DNA from: Pseudoalteromonas ulvae UL12 | GTDB lineage: Bacteria > Pseudomonadota > Gammaproteobacteria > Enterobacterales > Alteromonadaceae | Direction of reading: 5' to 3' | Assembly: GCF_014925405.1 (NCBI RefSeq) | Contig: NZ_AQHJ01000029.1 | Span: 196,323 to 260,322, forward strand | Length of the DNA: 64,000 bases | Shown here: positions 25,477-34,275 of the stretch, piece by piece | Position numbering within the stretch: the stretch's first letter is position 1 | Layout: every line of letters starts with the position of its first letter | Notes under the pieces: model-generated | Database searches by the model: none | The model's input: the letters and a program-made list of their open reading frames with translations, nothing else | What the model was told of the DNA's origin: nothing | Position numbers and translations under genes: made by a program

Positions 25477-28400
25477 ATGTTTAAACATAAATTAGCATTA
25501 ATAGCGGGAGCTGTTGCAGCTGCTACAGGCAGCATGCATGCTACCGCAAGTGACAGCGCTGACATTGGGCTTTTATCAAATGGCTATTCAGTCATGGTGT
25601 GGCAAGATTTTATTGCTCGCTCTGGTTCTGGAAATGGCGCCATTGCAGCAGGTAATAATATCTATATAGATTATGATAATCCGAGCTTTAATAATCGTTA
25701 TGGTGTAGCACAAAGTAATGGCGGGTACTCATTATCTTCAGGAAAAGTGACTACAACTGAAGCACTTGTTGCGGGTAATAATGTTGTTTTTGGCGAAAGT
25801 TCGGTATTCGGTAATATTTATGCGGGTAAGACGGTCGATTTGGCAAAAAACTATGTGCTAGGTGGTACAAAACAGAAATTTGAGAACGTTTCTGCAGATG
25901 ATCTGCCATTTGATTTTGACGATGCCAAAGAAGATGCGACAGAATTAAGCCTAGAGTTAAACAAAAAAGACAGCACAGGCACAGTGACTTTAAAATCCAG
26001 TGCTGAGTTAGTGTTAACAGCTTCAAAAACGGATGATGATATTCAAGTTTTTACCATCAATGGTCAAGATGAATCAGGAAAGCCGTTTGATCTTGCAAAT
26101 ATCCGCTCTATTTATCTTGAAGGTGTTGATCAAGACACTACAGTTGTGGTCAATTTTAAAGGTGAGCACCCACAGTTGAGTGGTGGTTTGCATGGTTTTC
26201 ATTCAGCAAAAACCGTTTTCAATTTTGCTGAAGCAACAACGTTGAACATCACTAGTTTTATCGACATTTTAGGAGTTGTTTTAGCGCCAAATGCAGATAT
26301 CGAGTCATCTTCAGGTAATGCCTATATGGCAATCATTGCCAATAGTTTAGTGGCGCAAGGTGGCCCAGGTGCACAGCTAACGCTTAAAGGCGGTGTGTTT
26401 AGCGGTGATTTATCGTTAGATGATGACGATGATTCAGACGACGATGATGACTCGGACGACGGTGATACTGGCGGCGGTGATACAGGCGGCGGTGACACAG
26501 GCGGCGGTGATACAGGCGGCGGTGATACAGGCGGCGGTGATACAGGCGGCGGTGATACAGGCGGTGGTGACACTGGCGGTGGTGATACTGGCGGCGGTAC
26601 AACTAAACCTCTAGCATGCAACGGGCTGTATGGTGTTAGCGGACGTGATGGTAAACCAATGGTTTACGTTGATTTGGAGAAAGGTATTGTAAATCAACCA
26701 TTTGATTTTGATGCACCCAACCATAAATCAGATGCTGTAGCGTATGATGCTATTAATGATCGTCTTTATTACATCACTAAAACCAATGGCTCACTTGCAC
26801 CTAAAGTGGCTTATGTTGATATGCAAACTGGTGCTGATGTTGAGTTGGCAACGATCGGTGGTGGATATCGTTTAGTATTTAGTCCAGACAGCACGCGCTT
26901 ATTTGCCTCAAGTGGTCGCAATATAGTTGAAATCAATCCTACAAACGGCGCTGTGATCAGTACGATCCAACTTGCTGCGAATGACGAGTCAATTACATTC
27001 GGCATGGGTGATTTAGTCTTTATTAATGATGACTTACACATTGTTACTAAGCAGCATTTAGTTCTTGCTGATTTAGAAAACAAAAAAGCCACTGTGATTG
27101 GCAAGCATGGCGTTGATGGTGCAACGGGTGCTGAAGTGGGTGCCGATGGCCATTTATTAATTTCTAAAATTAATGCAGCAACATCGCAAACAACCATTTT
27201 TAAAGTTAATCCAAATCAGTTACAAGATCAGCCAGTAGTGATTGCAACCGTTGATTATGCAATTAATGATTTAGCACTGCGTGATTATGCCGGACAGACA
27301 TGTGATACGGATGTTGTCGATCCTGTTGAGCCAACGATGCCATCCATCTTGGCAATCGAAGCAATCGCTGATCGTCAAGTTGAAGGTGATGCACTGATTG
27401 CTAAGGTCACATTGACTGGTGAAGAAGAAGCTGTATTAACGATTGATTTAGCGTCAAATACTGCGGATATCGATGTTGATTTTTCATCAAAAGTATCTGT
27501 TTCTTTTGACGATGGTCAAACTTGGCAGTCAAATATGGATGCAAAAGCTGGTTCTGTGACTGTTCCTAAAGGCGTGACTTCAGCCCTGATTAAAGTGGCG
27601 AGTATCACTGATGCTGATAATGAAGGTGATGAAAACTTCCGTTTAGCTGTTGCATTTAGTCATGCACCAGATGTAACTAAAACCGCATTATTAACTATCG
27701 TTGATAAGCCAGCTGGTGGCGGTAATGGTGGTGGTAATAACGGCGGTGGGACTGTGTGTGACATGCCACGAGTTTCCTTTATTACGGCTTTATCAATCTT
27801 TAATGGTGAATACACTCAAGATTCAAAAGCATTCACTTATGAAGGTGGAGAAATGCAGTTTGAGGTTGGATTTAATGGTCCAGCTCAATGTAATGGCAAC
27901 TATCAATTTAATCTGAATGATATTGAGACCACTCAAGGCATTGATTATTCTGAGCGTGTTTCTGTCTCTTCTTTAAGTGATTCGCAGTGGCTGGATAATG
28001 TCAGTGTCGCTTCTGGTTCTGCTACGTATGCAGTCAAAGAAGGTGATGAAGGCTTTATTGTACGTGTGAAGACCTTAGCGGATACTCAAAAAGAGCAAAA
28101 CGAAGTATTTACCTTGTCAGTATGGAGCAAATCGGATCAATCAGATGTGAAATACAAAGATCACTCGATTGAAAACAATGCGGATACCGATGCGGATGAT
28201 AACCCAGGTACAGGTGATCCTGATGCAGGTAACCCAGGCTCTGGTAATCCAGGCACAGGCAGTGGAGATAGCTGCTCATCAGAAGATGAAGTGCCAGCGA
28301 TGAAGTTTATTACTGCGCTATCAGTTGATGAAGGCCGTTCATACACCAAAGAAGGTGGACAAATGGAGTACTACGCTGGTTTTGAAAAAGAAGCGAGCTG

Positions 28401-28689
28401 CTCGGGTACTTTCTACTTTGAGTTTGTCGACAGACACACAGTGAAAGGTGTTGATTACTCGACACTGGTTGATATCGAAACGTGGGATGACCAAGCAAAG
28501 CAAACAAATGTTGATGCATCAGCAGTTGCAGCTGTACAGGTTGTAAAGGGTACCGCTGGCTTTACCATTACGCTTACAACGACCACTGACAATGAAGCTG
28601 AAGGCTTGGAAGAGTACTTACTTCATACTTGGCGTAAAGCTGATAAATCAGACCTTTATGTGAAAGATCATACCATCATGAATCGCTAA
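25477..28689 (+). CDS. Large secreted choice-of-anchor A protein with TGGGD repeats and Calx-beta-like domains
   Basis: 1070 residues. A signal peptide (MFKHKLALIAGAVAAATGSMHATA) precedes a choice-of-anchor A domain (about 30-310, with FIARSGSGNGAIAAGNNIYI and LNITSFIDILGVVLAPNADI). An Asp-rich linker and nine DTGGG repeats follow, then a region like a beta-propeller (about 375-620, MVYVDLEKG, VFSPDSTRLFASSG) and three repeats resembling Calx-beta domains (DADNEGDENFRLAV; GIDYSERVSVSS; GVDYSTLVDIET) separated by Gly/Asn/Pro linkers. Choice-of-anchor domains usually occur with a C-terminal sorting signal; this one ends DHTIMNR with none visible. Probably a surface or matrix protein, perhaps Ca2+-binding. 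GAGG lies 6 bases before the ATG. Confidence 0.75.
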   Translation: MFKHKLALIAGAVAAATGSMHATASDSADIGLLSNGYSVMVWQDFIARSGSGNGAIAAGNNIYIDYDNPSFNNRYGVAQSNGGYSLSSGKVTTTEALVAGNNVVFGESSVFGNIYAGKTVDLAKNYVLGGTKQKFENVSADDLPFDFDDAKEDATELSLELNKKDSTGTVTLKSSAELVLTASKTDDDIQVFTINGQDESGKPFDLANIRSIYLEGVDQDTTVVVNFKGEHPQLSGGLHGFHSAKTVFNFAEATTLNITSFIDILGVVLAPNADIESSSGNAYMAIIANSLVAQGGPGAQLTLKGGVFSGDLSLDDDDDSDDDDDSDDGDTGGGDTGGGDTGGGDTGGGDTGGGDTGGGDTGGGDTGGGDTGGGTTKPLACNGLYGVSGRDGKPMVYVDLEKGIVNQPFDFDAPNHKSDAVAYDAINDRLYYITKTNGSLAPKVAYVDMQTGADVELATIGGGYRLVFSPDSTRLFASSGRNIVEINPTNGAVISTIQLAANDESITFGMGDLVFINDDLHIVTKQHLVLADLENKKATVIGKHGVDGATGAEVGADGHLLISKINAATSQTTIFKVNPNQLQDQPVVIATVDYAINDLALRDYAGQTCDTDVVDPVEPTMPSILAIEAIADRQVEGDALIAKVTLTGEEEAVLTIDLASNTADIDVDFSSKVSVSFDDGQTWQSNMDAKAGSVTVPKGVTSALIKVASITDADNEGDENFRLAVAFSHAPDVTKTALLTIVDKPAGGGNGGGNNGGGTVCDMPRVSFITALSIFNGEYTQDSKAFTYEGGEMQFEVGFNGPAQCNGNYQFNLNDIETTQGIDYSERVSVSSLSDSQWLDNVSVASGSATYAVKEGDEGFIVRVKTLADTQKEQNEVFTLSVWSKSDQSDVKYKDHSIENNADTDADDNPGTGDPDAGNPGSGNPGTGSGDSCSSEDEVPAMKFITALSVDEGRSYTKEGGQMEYYAGFEKEASCSGTFYFEFVDRHTVKGVDYSTLVDIETWDDQAKQTNVDASAVAAVQVVKGTAGFTITLTTTTDNEAEGLEEYLLHTWRKADKSDLYVKDHTIMNR
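26464..26598 (+). repeat. Nine tandem 15-bp units coding DTGGG
   Basis: Unit GATACAGGCGGCGGT with third-position variants, in frame, inside the large secreted protein. It follows an Asp-rich coding stretch and forms a flexible, possibly Ca2+-binding linker. Copy number is likely variable through slipped-strand events. Confidence 0.92.
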
Positions 28690-28710
28690 ATTTCTTAAGT
28701 GAAGAGGGTA

Positions 28711-28739
28711 AAAGCGGCTTATTAAAGCCGCTTTTTTTG
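28711..28739 (+). terminator. Intrinsic terminator after the anchor-domain gene
   Basis: Stem AAAGCGGCTT / AAGCCGCTTT with loop ATTA, followed by a run of T. Confidence 0.9.
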
Positions 28740-28794
28740 TGTTTAGTTTTAATGCGTATATACTTTGCGTGTGTTTTATATATAAAGCGTATTT

Positions 28795-29010
28795 ATGGGT
28801 ATCATTAAAGTTTCCGACCAACTCCATCAAGAAATTAGAAAAGCCAGTACTGTGATGGCGCGTTCGATTAACGCACAAGCAGAATTTTGGGCCAAAATGG
28901 GCATGTTAGCCGAGCTCAATCCGCACCTCACCTTTAATGAGCTAATTCAGCAAGAGCTTGCCAAGGTCGATTTACATTCTTTATCACATCATGAAAAGAG
29001 CAACCTATGA
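28795..29010 (+). CDS. ParD-like antitoxin-family protein
   Basis: 71 residues. MGIIKVSDQLHQEIRKASTVMARSINAQAEFWAKMG matches the ParD-like family: a short strand then two helices as in ribbon-helix-helix DNA-binding proteins, followed by a helical tail (LTFNELIQQELAKV). No ParE/RelE-type toxin follows. Instead its stop overlaps the start of a methionine aminopeptidase gene (ATGA, 29007-29010). It may bind its own promoter and regulate the three-gene operon. The ribosome site before the ATG is weak. Confidence 0.72.
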   Translation: MGIIKVSDQLHQEIRKASTVMARSINAQAEFWAKMGMLAELNPHLTFNELIQQELAKVDLHSLSHHEKSNL

Positions 29011-29783
29011 GTGACGTCATTATTAAAGATGCTGCGCAAATAGAGTTGATGCGCCATGCAGGAAAGTTATTAGCGCAGGTTTTTAAGGAGCTTGATTCGT
29101 TTGTTAATGCGGGCGTGTCGACCATGGCCATTAATGATTTTGTCGAGCGTTACATTGTTGAAGAGCTCAATGCTCGACCGGCGAGTAAAGGGCAATATGG
29201 TTATCAATACTCGCTCAATACATCTGTTAATGAAGTCATTTGCCACGGTATTCCAAGTGAAAATCAGATTTTAGAAGAGAGTAATATTATTAATGTCGAT
29301 ATCACTTTAGAAAAAAATGGCTATATCGCAGATTCAAGCAAAATGTATTTAATCGGCAGCTGTCAGCCACCTGCACAGCGCTTGTGTGATGTGACTTATC
29401 AGGCGATGTGGCAAGGGATCAAAGCGGTCAAACCGGGAGCCCGATTAGGGGATGTTGGTTATGCAATAGCCAGTTTTGCTCATCAACATGGTTACACTGT
29501 GGTTAAAGAATATTGTGGTCATGGCATTGGCGAGCAAATGCACGAAGCACCGCAAGTGCTGCATTATGGACGAATGAATACCGGAATGATCCTCGAACCC
29601 GGCATGACCTTTACTATCGAGCCAATGATCAACGAAGGCAAAGCCAAAGTAAAAAATTTAGCTGATGGCTGGACGGTGATCACCGCAGATAAAAAACTGT
29701 CGGCTCAATGGGAGCATACTATTTTAGTGACAGAGCTTGGGTATGAAGTCCTCACACTTCGCGACGAAGAAACGCTTTTTTAG
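29007..29783 (+). CDS. map: Type I methionine aminopeptidase, operon-specific copy
   Basis: 258 residues, cytoplasmic, removes N-terminal Met from nascent proteins. All five metal ligands of the family can be placed: Asp in NVDITLEKNG, Asp in ADSSKMY, His in CGHGIGEQMHEAP, Glu in TIEPMINEG and Glu in QWEHTILV; the substrate His lies in VICHGIP. It lacks the N-terminal zinc or SH3-type extension of type Ib/Ic enzymes. It is coupled to the ParD-like gene upstream and the RNase H-fold gene downstream (TAGTG, one-base overlap). The housekeeping map usually lies next to rpsB, so this is probably a second copy; I cannot check that here. Confidence 0.9.
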   Translation: MSDVIIKDAAQIELMRHAGKLLAQVFKELDSFVNAGVSTMAINDFVERYIVEELNARPASKGQYGYQYSLNTSVNEVICHGIPSENQILEESNIINVDITLEKNGYIADSSKMYLIGSCQPPAQRLCDVTYQAMWQGIKAVKPGARLGDVGYAIASFAHQHGYTVVKEYCGHGIGEQMHEAPQVLHYGRMNTGMILEPGMTFTIEPMINEGKAKVKNLADGWTVITADKKLSAQWEHTILVTELGYEVLTLRDEETLF

Positions 29784-30340
29784 TGACGCAACAAGCGGGT
29801 GATTTACCTCAGTTATATGGATACGATGCACTGTTACTGATTGACGCGAGTGTCGATCCTAAAAGTAAAATAGGTGTGGCTGGTTTTAGTATCATTGTGA
29901 GCTCAAAGAATAACGATTTGGCCATACAACAACCTCTCATTAAGACCCAAGTATTTGAACAAACCAGTTCAACTGATCTAGAGCTGCGCGCGGCTTTGTG
30001 GGCTCTCTCTGATGTTGTTGATTATCGGGGAGGGCTCGCAGTGGTCAGTGATTGCCAAACGTTATGTCAATTGCCAGAGCGTCGCGAGCGACTTCAAGCA
30101 CGTCAATTTTGCAATCGTAGAGGCGTTCCATTAAAGCTGGCTGAACTTTATCGGAAAATATTGGCAAGTGCTGATTTCAGGCTCGAAACTACGGGGATGA
30201 CACTGAATTTTATACACATAAAAGGGCATCGAAAATCATCTCAGCGCAGTGCACTTGAAGTTGAGTTCTCTCATTTAGATCAAACAGTGCGCAGGCATTT
30301 ACGCTCATATCTAAAACTCAATCGACAGGATGGATCATAA
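29783..30340 (+). CDS. RNase H-fold protein
   Basis: 185 residues with the order of motifs of the RNase HI fold: a first strand ending in Asp (ALLLIDASVD), Glu in SSTDLELRAALWAL, a strand with Asp (GGLAVVSDCQTL), HIKGHRK matching the catalytic-His loop, and a final Asp in FSHLDQTVRR. An RNA-cleaving nuclease on RNA-DNA hybrid or structured RNA is the natural guess, but the sequence is clearly not the housekeeping rnhA. A GTG start overlaps the map stop by one base, so it is translated with map and the ParD-like gene. It converges on the AraC-type gene. Confidence 0.65.
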   Translation: MTQQAGDLPQLYGYDALLLIDASVDPKSKIGVAGFSIIVSSKNNDLAIQQPLIKTQVFEQTSSTDLELRAALWALSDVVDYRGGLAVVSDCQTLCQLPERRERLQARQFCNRRGVPLKLAELYRKILASADFRLETTGMTLNFIHIKGHRKSSQRSALEVEFSHLDQTVRRHLRSYLKLNRQDGS

Positions 30341-30380
30341 CAGCCGAGTGAGGTTGATGCTCTCATTTTGAGGGCTTGAA

Positions 30381-31178
30381 TTAATTATGCTGGCGATATT
30401 GTTTTGGTGGTTGCCCCATTTGTTGTTTAAAGGCTGCGATAAAAGAGCTATCGCTGTCATAACCTAACGTGGCTGCAATGTCTTTAATCGGTAAATCCTG
30501 TTCTAATAGTGCAAGCGCCTTCATTATTCTGATCCTTTGTTTCCACTGATTAAACCCCATAGCAAAATGTCGTACAAACAAACGATGTAATGTTCGTGTC
30601 GAGGCGCCAACTTGCTTGGCAAAGTCTTGTAACGTCTGTTTGCTGTCTGGTTGGTGATTAAAGTGGTTGATAATGGGTTGTAGCCGTTTATCACTTATGT
30701 TGGGAATAAAAAAGTCTTGTCTTTTCGCCGCCGCCAATTGATCCACTAATACATCAATAAGGCGTTGTTTATCATCGCTGAGTTGATAGCCCTTGCCCCA
30801 ATCGCATACTTCTAAAATCAAAGCTTGCAGTAAAGGGCTGACACTTAAAGTTAAAATATCAGCGCCAAGAGAAGTGGTAATCGGTGCCTGAAAATGTAAG
30901 CTGCGAAGACGGGTTGGATGCAGACAAGATATTTGATGGGTAACATTGGGTGGTAACCATAAAGCTTGTTGTGGTGGTACGACAAATAAGCCTTGCTCGG
31001 TTTCAATGTGTAAAACGCCTCGGCTTGAGTAGGCTAGTTGGGACCAAGGGTGAGCATGTTTAATGACTTGCGTTAAAGGGGTAAAGTCACCACAAAGTGG
31101 CATAACGGCATGAGGTAACCTATTCGGATAATGGGTATGTTGACGTTTTTTAAGGTGAGAACTTGGCTGATTATCCAT
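30381..31178 (-). CDS. AraC-family regulator with cupin-type sensor
   Basis: 265 residues: an N-terminal AraC-type cupin domain (HPWSQLAYSSRGVLHIETEQG, VPPQQALWLPPNVTHQI) and a C-terminal pair of HTH motifs (TLQDFAKQVGASTRTLHRLF and IKDIAATLGYDSDSSFIAAFK). This is the group that often controls a neighbouring MFS exporter, and a divergent MFS gene does lie 67 bases away. A longer reading frame to 31370 runs into that MFS gene; ATG 31176-31178 (MDNQPSS) is the credible start. Confidence 0.85.
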   Translation of the reverse strand: MDNQPSSHLKKRQHTHYPNRLPHAVMPLCGDFTPLTQVIKHAHPWSQLAYSSRGVLHIETEQGLFVVPPQQALWLPPNVTHQISCLHPTRLRSLHFQAPITTSLGADILTLSVSPLLQALILEVCDWGKGYQLSDDKQRLIDVLVDQLAAAKRQDFFIPNISDKRLQPIINHFNHQPDSKQTLQDFAKQVGASTRTLHRLFVRHFAMGFNQWKQRIRIMKALALLEQDLPIKDIAATLGYDSDSSFIAAFKQQMGQPPKQYRQHN

Positions 31179-31245
31179 GTATTTTGTCTTTATTGATGAT
31201 ATCAGACAGTGAAACTTAGCAATATACTGCAGAAAATCATAGTGA

Positions 31246-32406
31246 ATGAGCTCAAATATCATGGAACAATTAAAAAAATGGCAAACCCCCTTTGTGTTTT
31301 TAGGGGTAGCCAGTGCTGTTATCGCCATCACGTTCAGTGCATGGATGGCTATGTTGAATAACTTTGCCATTGAACGAGCTCAGTTTGGTGGTGCAGAAAT
31401 TGGTATCCTACAGTCACTTCGCGAAGTGCCAGGCTTTTTAGCCTTTACCGCAGTCTTTATTTTATTAATGATTAAAGAACAGACTTTGGCAGTCGTTTCG
31501 TTAGCACTTTTAGCTGTAAGCGTATCAATTACAGGGCTGTTTCCTACTATTTACGGCTTATATGCCACCACAGTGCTGATGTCGATTGGTTATCATTATT
31601 TTGAAACAGTTAATCAATCCTTGGCTTTACAGTGGTTTAAAAAAGATCAGGCTCCCCAGTTACTCGGTCGATTATTGTCGTTAACGTCGATAATTTCTTT
31701 ATTGAGTTATGGTTTTGTCTGGCTTGGTTTTCATATTTTTTCTGCGCAATATCTTACTATGTATGCCATTTGTGGTGGGATAGGATTGCTCCTAACGATA
31801 TTTTTATGGGTTAGCATGCCGGCTTTTAAGGCTGAGCATGTGCAGCATAAGCATTTAGTTTTACGAAAAAAGTACAGTCTTTATTATTTATTGACGTTTT
31901 TATCAGGGGCGCGCCGACAAATTTTTGTGGTTTTTGCCGGTTTCTTGATGGTCGAGAAATTTGGTTATAGCGTGGCGCAAATCAGTGCGTTATATATGCT
32001 AAATCACCTCATCAATATTTTTGCTGCGCCACAAATAGGCAAACTTATTCAGGTCATTGGTGAGCGAAAAGCGCTAACTTTAGAATACATTGGCCTTATT
32101 TGTGTATTTGTTGGTTATGGTGTGGTAGAGCAAGCCGAATGGGCTGCTTTTTTATACGTGGTTGATCATTTATTTTTTGCGATGGCGATTGCGCTCAAAA
32201 CGTATTTTCAGAAAATAGCTGATCCGAAAGATATCGCATCAAGTGCTGGCGTGAGCTTCACCATCAATCATATCGCGGCAGTGATCATCCCTGCGGTATT
32301 TGGAATGATTTGGCTGATTAATGCCAGTCTAGTTTTTTACGCTGGTGCGATGCTAGCATGTTGCTCTTTGTTGGCTAGCCAATGGGTGAAGATCAACAAC
32401 CCCTAG
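31246..32406 (+). CDS. Major facilitator superfamily transporter
   Basis: 386 residues with about 12 hydrophobic helices in two six-helix halves (a charged loop around residues 195-208, AEHVQHKHLVLRKKY). Members of this type export drugs or sugars; the substrate is unknown. Probably controlled by the divergent AraC-family gene. The last codons (VKINNP-stop) are formed by a copy of the dispersed repeat end GATCAACAACCCCTAG, so the C-terminus was probably changed by that sequence. ATG 31246 or ATG 31261 may be the start; neither has a strong ribosome site. Confidence 0.82.
   Translation: MSSNIMEQLKKWQTPFVFLGVASAVIAITFSAWMAMLNNFAIERAQFGGAEIGILQSLREVPGFLAFTAVFILLMIKEQTLAVVSLALLAVSVSITGLFPTIYGLYATTVLMSIGYHYFETVNQSLALQWFKKDQAPQLLGRLLSLTSIISLLSYGFVWLGFHIFSAQYLTMYAICGGIGLLLTIFLWVSMPAFKAEHVQHKHLVLRKKYSLYYLLTFLSGARRQIFVVFAGFLMVEKFGYSVAQISALYMLNHLINIFAAPQIGKLIQVIGERKALTLEYIGLICVFVGYGVVEQAEWAAFLYVVDHLFFAMAIALKTYFQKIADPKDIASSAGVSFTINHIAAVIIPAVFGMIWLINASLVFYAGAMLACCSLLASQWVKINNP
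32391..32406. repeat. Solo end of the dispersed repeat, supplying an MFS stop codon
   Basis: GATCAACAACCCCTAG is identical to the right end of the element at 17499-17766. Its TAG is the stop of the MFS gene, and the next base begins the stop codon (read on the other strand) of the Omp85-type gene. Confidence 0.72.
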
Positions 32407-34137
32407 TTAGAATGAATTTTTAACGGTCATTAGCCATTGCACAGAGTCAATTTCATCTGGTGGATTGATAGGCATTGCTAAATCAAGGTGGATGACCGTT
32501 CGGGCATTGGCGCGACTAGGAGCAAGTCTAAGCCCAATGCCGACATTGTGTAAGATGTCTTGATTTCCAAGTAACTCAGGTGTTGTCCGTGTTTGATACC
32601 AGGCATGACCAATGTCATAGAATGCAGCCGCGCCCACTTTAAATAGTTGCAGTAAGTGATATTCCCAGTAATAGCGTTTTTCAACACTCAGTAACACGCT
32701 TCTATTACCAGATTGGTAGTTGAGCGGGTAACCGCGCAGGCCAGTTTCGCCTCCTAAGGTGATCTGCTGATCAGCGGTTAAGTTATCTCCTAAATTAATA
32801 CGGATCAGCGAATACCAAGATTGAGTTAAATCTGTATTGTGATGCCATTGTACCGCGCCGGATAAGACAGCATTTTCTACTTCATTATCTTCAACATTCC
32901 AGTAGCCACGCAGGCTAGCATTGAAGCGCCAAAGGGTCTGACTATTTTGAAAAAGGGCTTTTTTTAATGAAGCTTCATACACTATTCGGGCATCATCATC
33001 ACTGATCTGCTCGGGTGAATAACCGAGTCTCGTCAGAAGGTTCCAGCCTAAATTTAGATCTTCAGTACGATGGATTGAATCAAAATTATTAACTTTGATG
33101 TAGTTGTCTTCCAGCCAGTGCGCAGACATCCAAGGGAACGCTAATTTCCGGTCTTGTGCTCGGGTGATATTTGTCGCTGGAATATCCGAAAATTGATGAT
33201 CTTCGACTTGAATACCAAAGCTGAGTCTGCGGATCCATTGTTCAGATTGAGAGGATGTCGCAAAATAGGCTGAATTGATTTTTGAATGTTGTTGGTACTG
33301 AGACACCACTAATCCATCGCGATATAAAGACTCAGTGCGGTTATTGGCATAACTCAGCATACCATAGCTGTAAGGAGTGCTGACAGAGTAAAAAGGCAAA
33401 GATAAATCGACGTAATGGCGCTCACCATCGTCGTTATCACCATACTCGAGCCGACCTTGGTAGCGACTGCCCCAAATATTAGGGTCTTCATAAATAAAAT
33501 TGTACCCGCTACGCTCTTCATCTGAATTATAAGTCATGGATAAGCGTTTTCCCCATCCTAACAGATTGGTATCTCTGATCCCTAAACTTGAACTGTTTTG
33601 ACCACCGGTACGGCTAAAGTCAACTTCGGGCATTAAGGTCCATAATTCCCGAGTGATAACAGTGACATCCACTTGATCTGCGCATGTTTGCTCTACTTTA
33701 ATACGAGCATCGTAAAGATAGCGTTGATTTCTGAGCATGCGCTCAGACTCTAAGATCAATTTAGGATCGTATGGATCACCAGATTGGAACAGTAAGATAT
33801 TATTGATGACACTTTCATCAGTGATTAAATGGATTTTATTTGCAAAGTTAAACAGGGCATTATTTTCATCTGGATTGTCAGCATTAAAAATATTCAAACG
33901 TTTAAATCGAATGTTAGCGACTGTCATGCCGGGTTGTGGAGTTGGTAAAGGATCCAGTTGATCCATCTGATAACGCATTTCAAATTCAGAGTACTGATCA
34001 GGGCGTGTTTGCCATTGGCAGCTTTGCTCTGATGCAAACACATTCGTGCTTTCAGCGCGAAGCTCTTCAGCCGAAACAAGGTGTCCGGCGAAGCTTGCAA
34101 AAATAACAGTACTAATTGAAATAAAAAGAGTTTTCAT
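32407..34137 (-). CDS. Omp85/BamA-like outer-membrane protein with a short POTRA region
   Basis: 576 residues. A signal peptide (MKTLFISISTVIFASFAGHLVSA) is followed by one or two POTRA-like domains (about 70-170, IRFKRLNIF and LLFQSGDPYDPKLI, the latter a typical POTRA pattern) and a D15/surface-antigen barrel. The barrel has the lock-loop signature LRGYP near residue 470 and ends in Phe (TVKNSF). Proteins of this short form (compare TamA, 577 residues) may insert proteins or carry lipid-related roles; no partner such as TamB is adjacent. Its stop codon touches the MFS stop on the other strand. Confidence 0.85.
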   Translation of the reverse strand: MKTLFISISTVIFASFAGHLVSAEELRAESTNVFASEQSCQWQTRPDQYSEFEMRYQMDQLDPLPTPQPGMTVANIRFKRLNIFNADNPDENNALFNFANKIHLITDESVINNILLFQSGDPYDPKLILESERMLRNQRYLYDARIKVEQTCADQVDVTVITRELWTLMPEVDFSRTGGQNSSSLGIRDTNLLGWGKRLSMTYNSDEERSGYNFIYEDPNIWGSRYQGRLEYGDNDDGERHYVDLSLPFYSVSTPYSYGMLSYANNRTESLYRDGLVVSQYQQHSKINSAYFATSSQSEQWIRRLSFGIQVEDHQFSDIPATNITRAQDRKLAFPWMSAHWLEDNYIKVNNFDSIHRTEDLNLGWNLLTRLGYSPEQISDDDARIVYEASLKKALFQNSQTLWRFNASLRGYWNVEDNEVENAVLSGAVQWHHNTDLTQSWYSLIRINLGDNLTADQQITLGGETGLRGYPLNYQSGNRSVLLSVEKRYYWEYHLLQLFKVGAAAFYDIGHAWYQTRTTPELLGNQDILHNVGIGLRLAPSRANARTVIHLDLAMPINPPDEIDSVQWLMTVKNSF

Positions 34138-34275
34138 TAATCACCAAACACATTCGCTGTATTTTTAGTCTATATCAACTCCTGATTGGCTGCTTAATTA
34201 TTTCACTATAAAGGTGAGCAAAAGCAGCTTCATGGCACTGTTTTTAAGGCCTTCAGCAGAGAAAATAATCTTCTG

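Noticed and set aside
26464..26598. Possible CRISPR array
   Set aside because: The units are contiguous 15-bp in-frame repeats without spacers, coding for a protein linker.
26322..26621. Proline-rich frame (PPPVS repeats) on the minus strand
   Set aside because: It is the antisense reading of the DTGGG tandem repeat inside the secreted protein; no ribosome site or independent coding pattern.
28795..29783. Classical ParD-ParE toxin-antitoxin pair
   Set aside because: The gene after the ParD-like one is a complete methionine aminopeptidase, not a ParE/RelE toxin.
31179..31370. Longer AraC-type frame overlapping the MFS gene
   Set aside because: It would overlap the divergent MFS start by over 120 bases and lacks family similarity before the Met at 31178.
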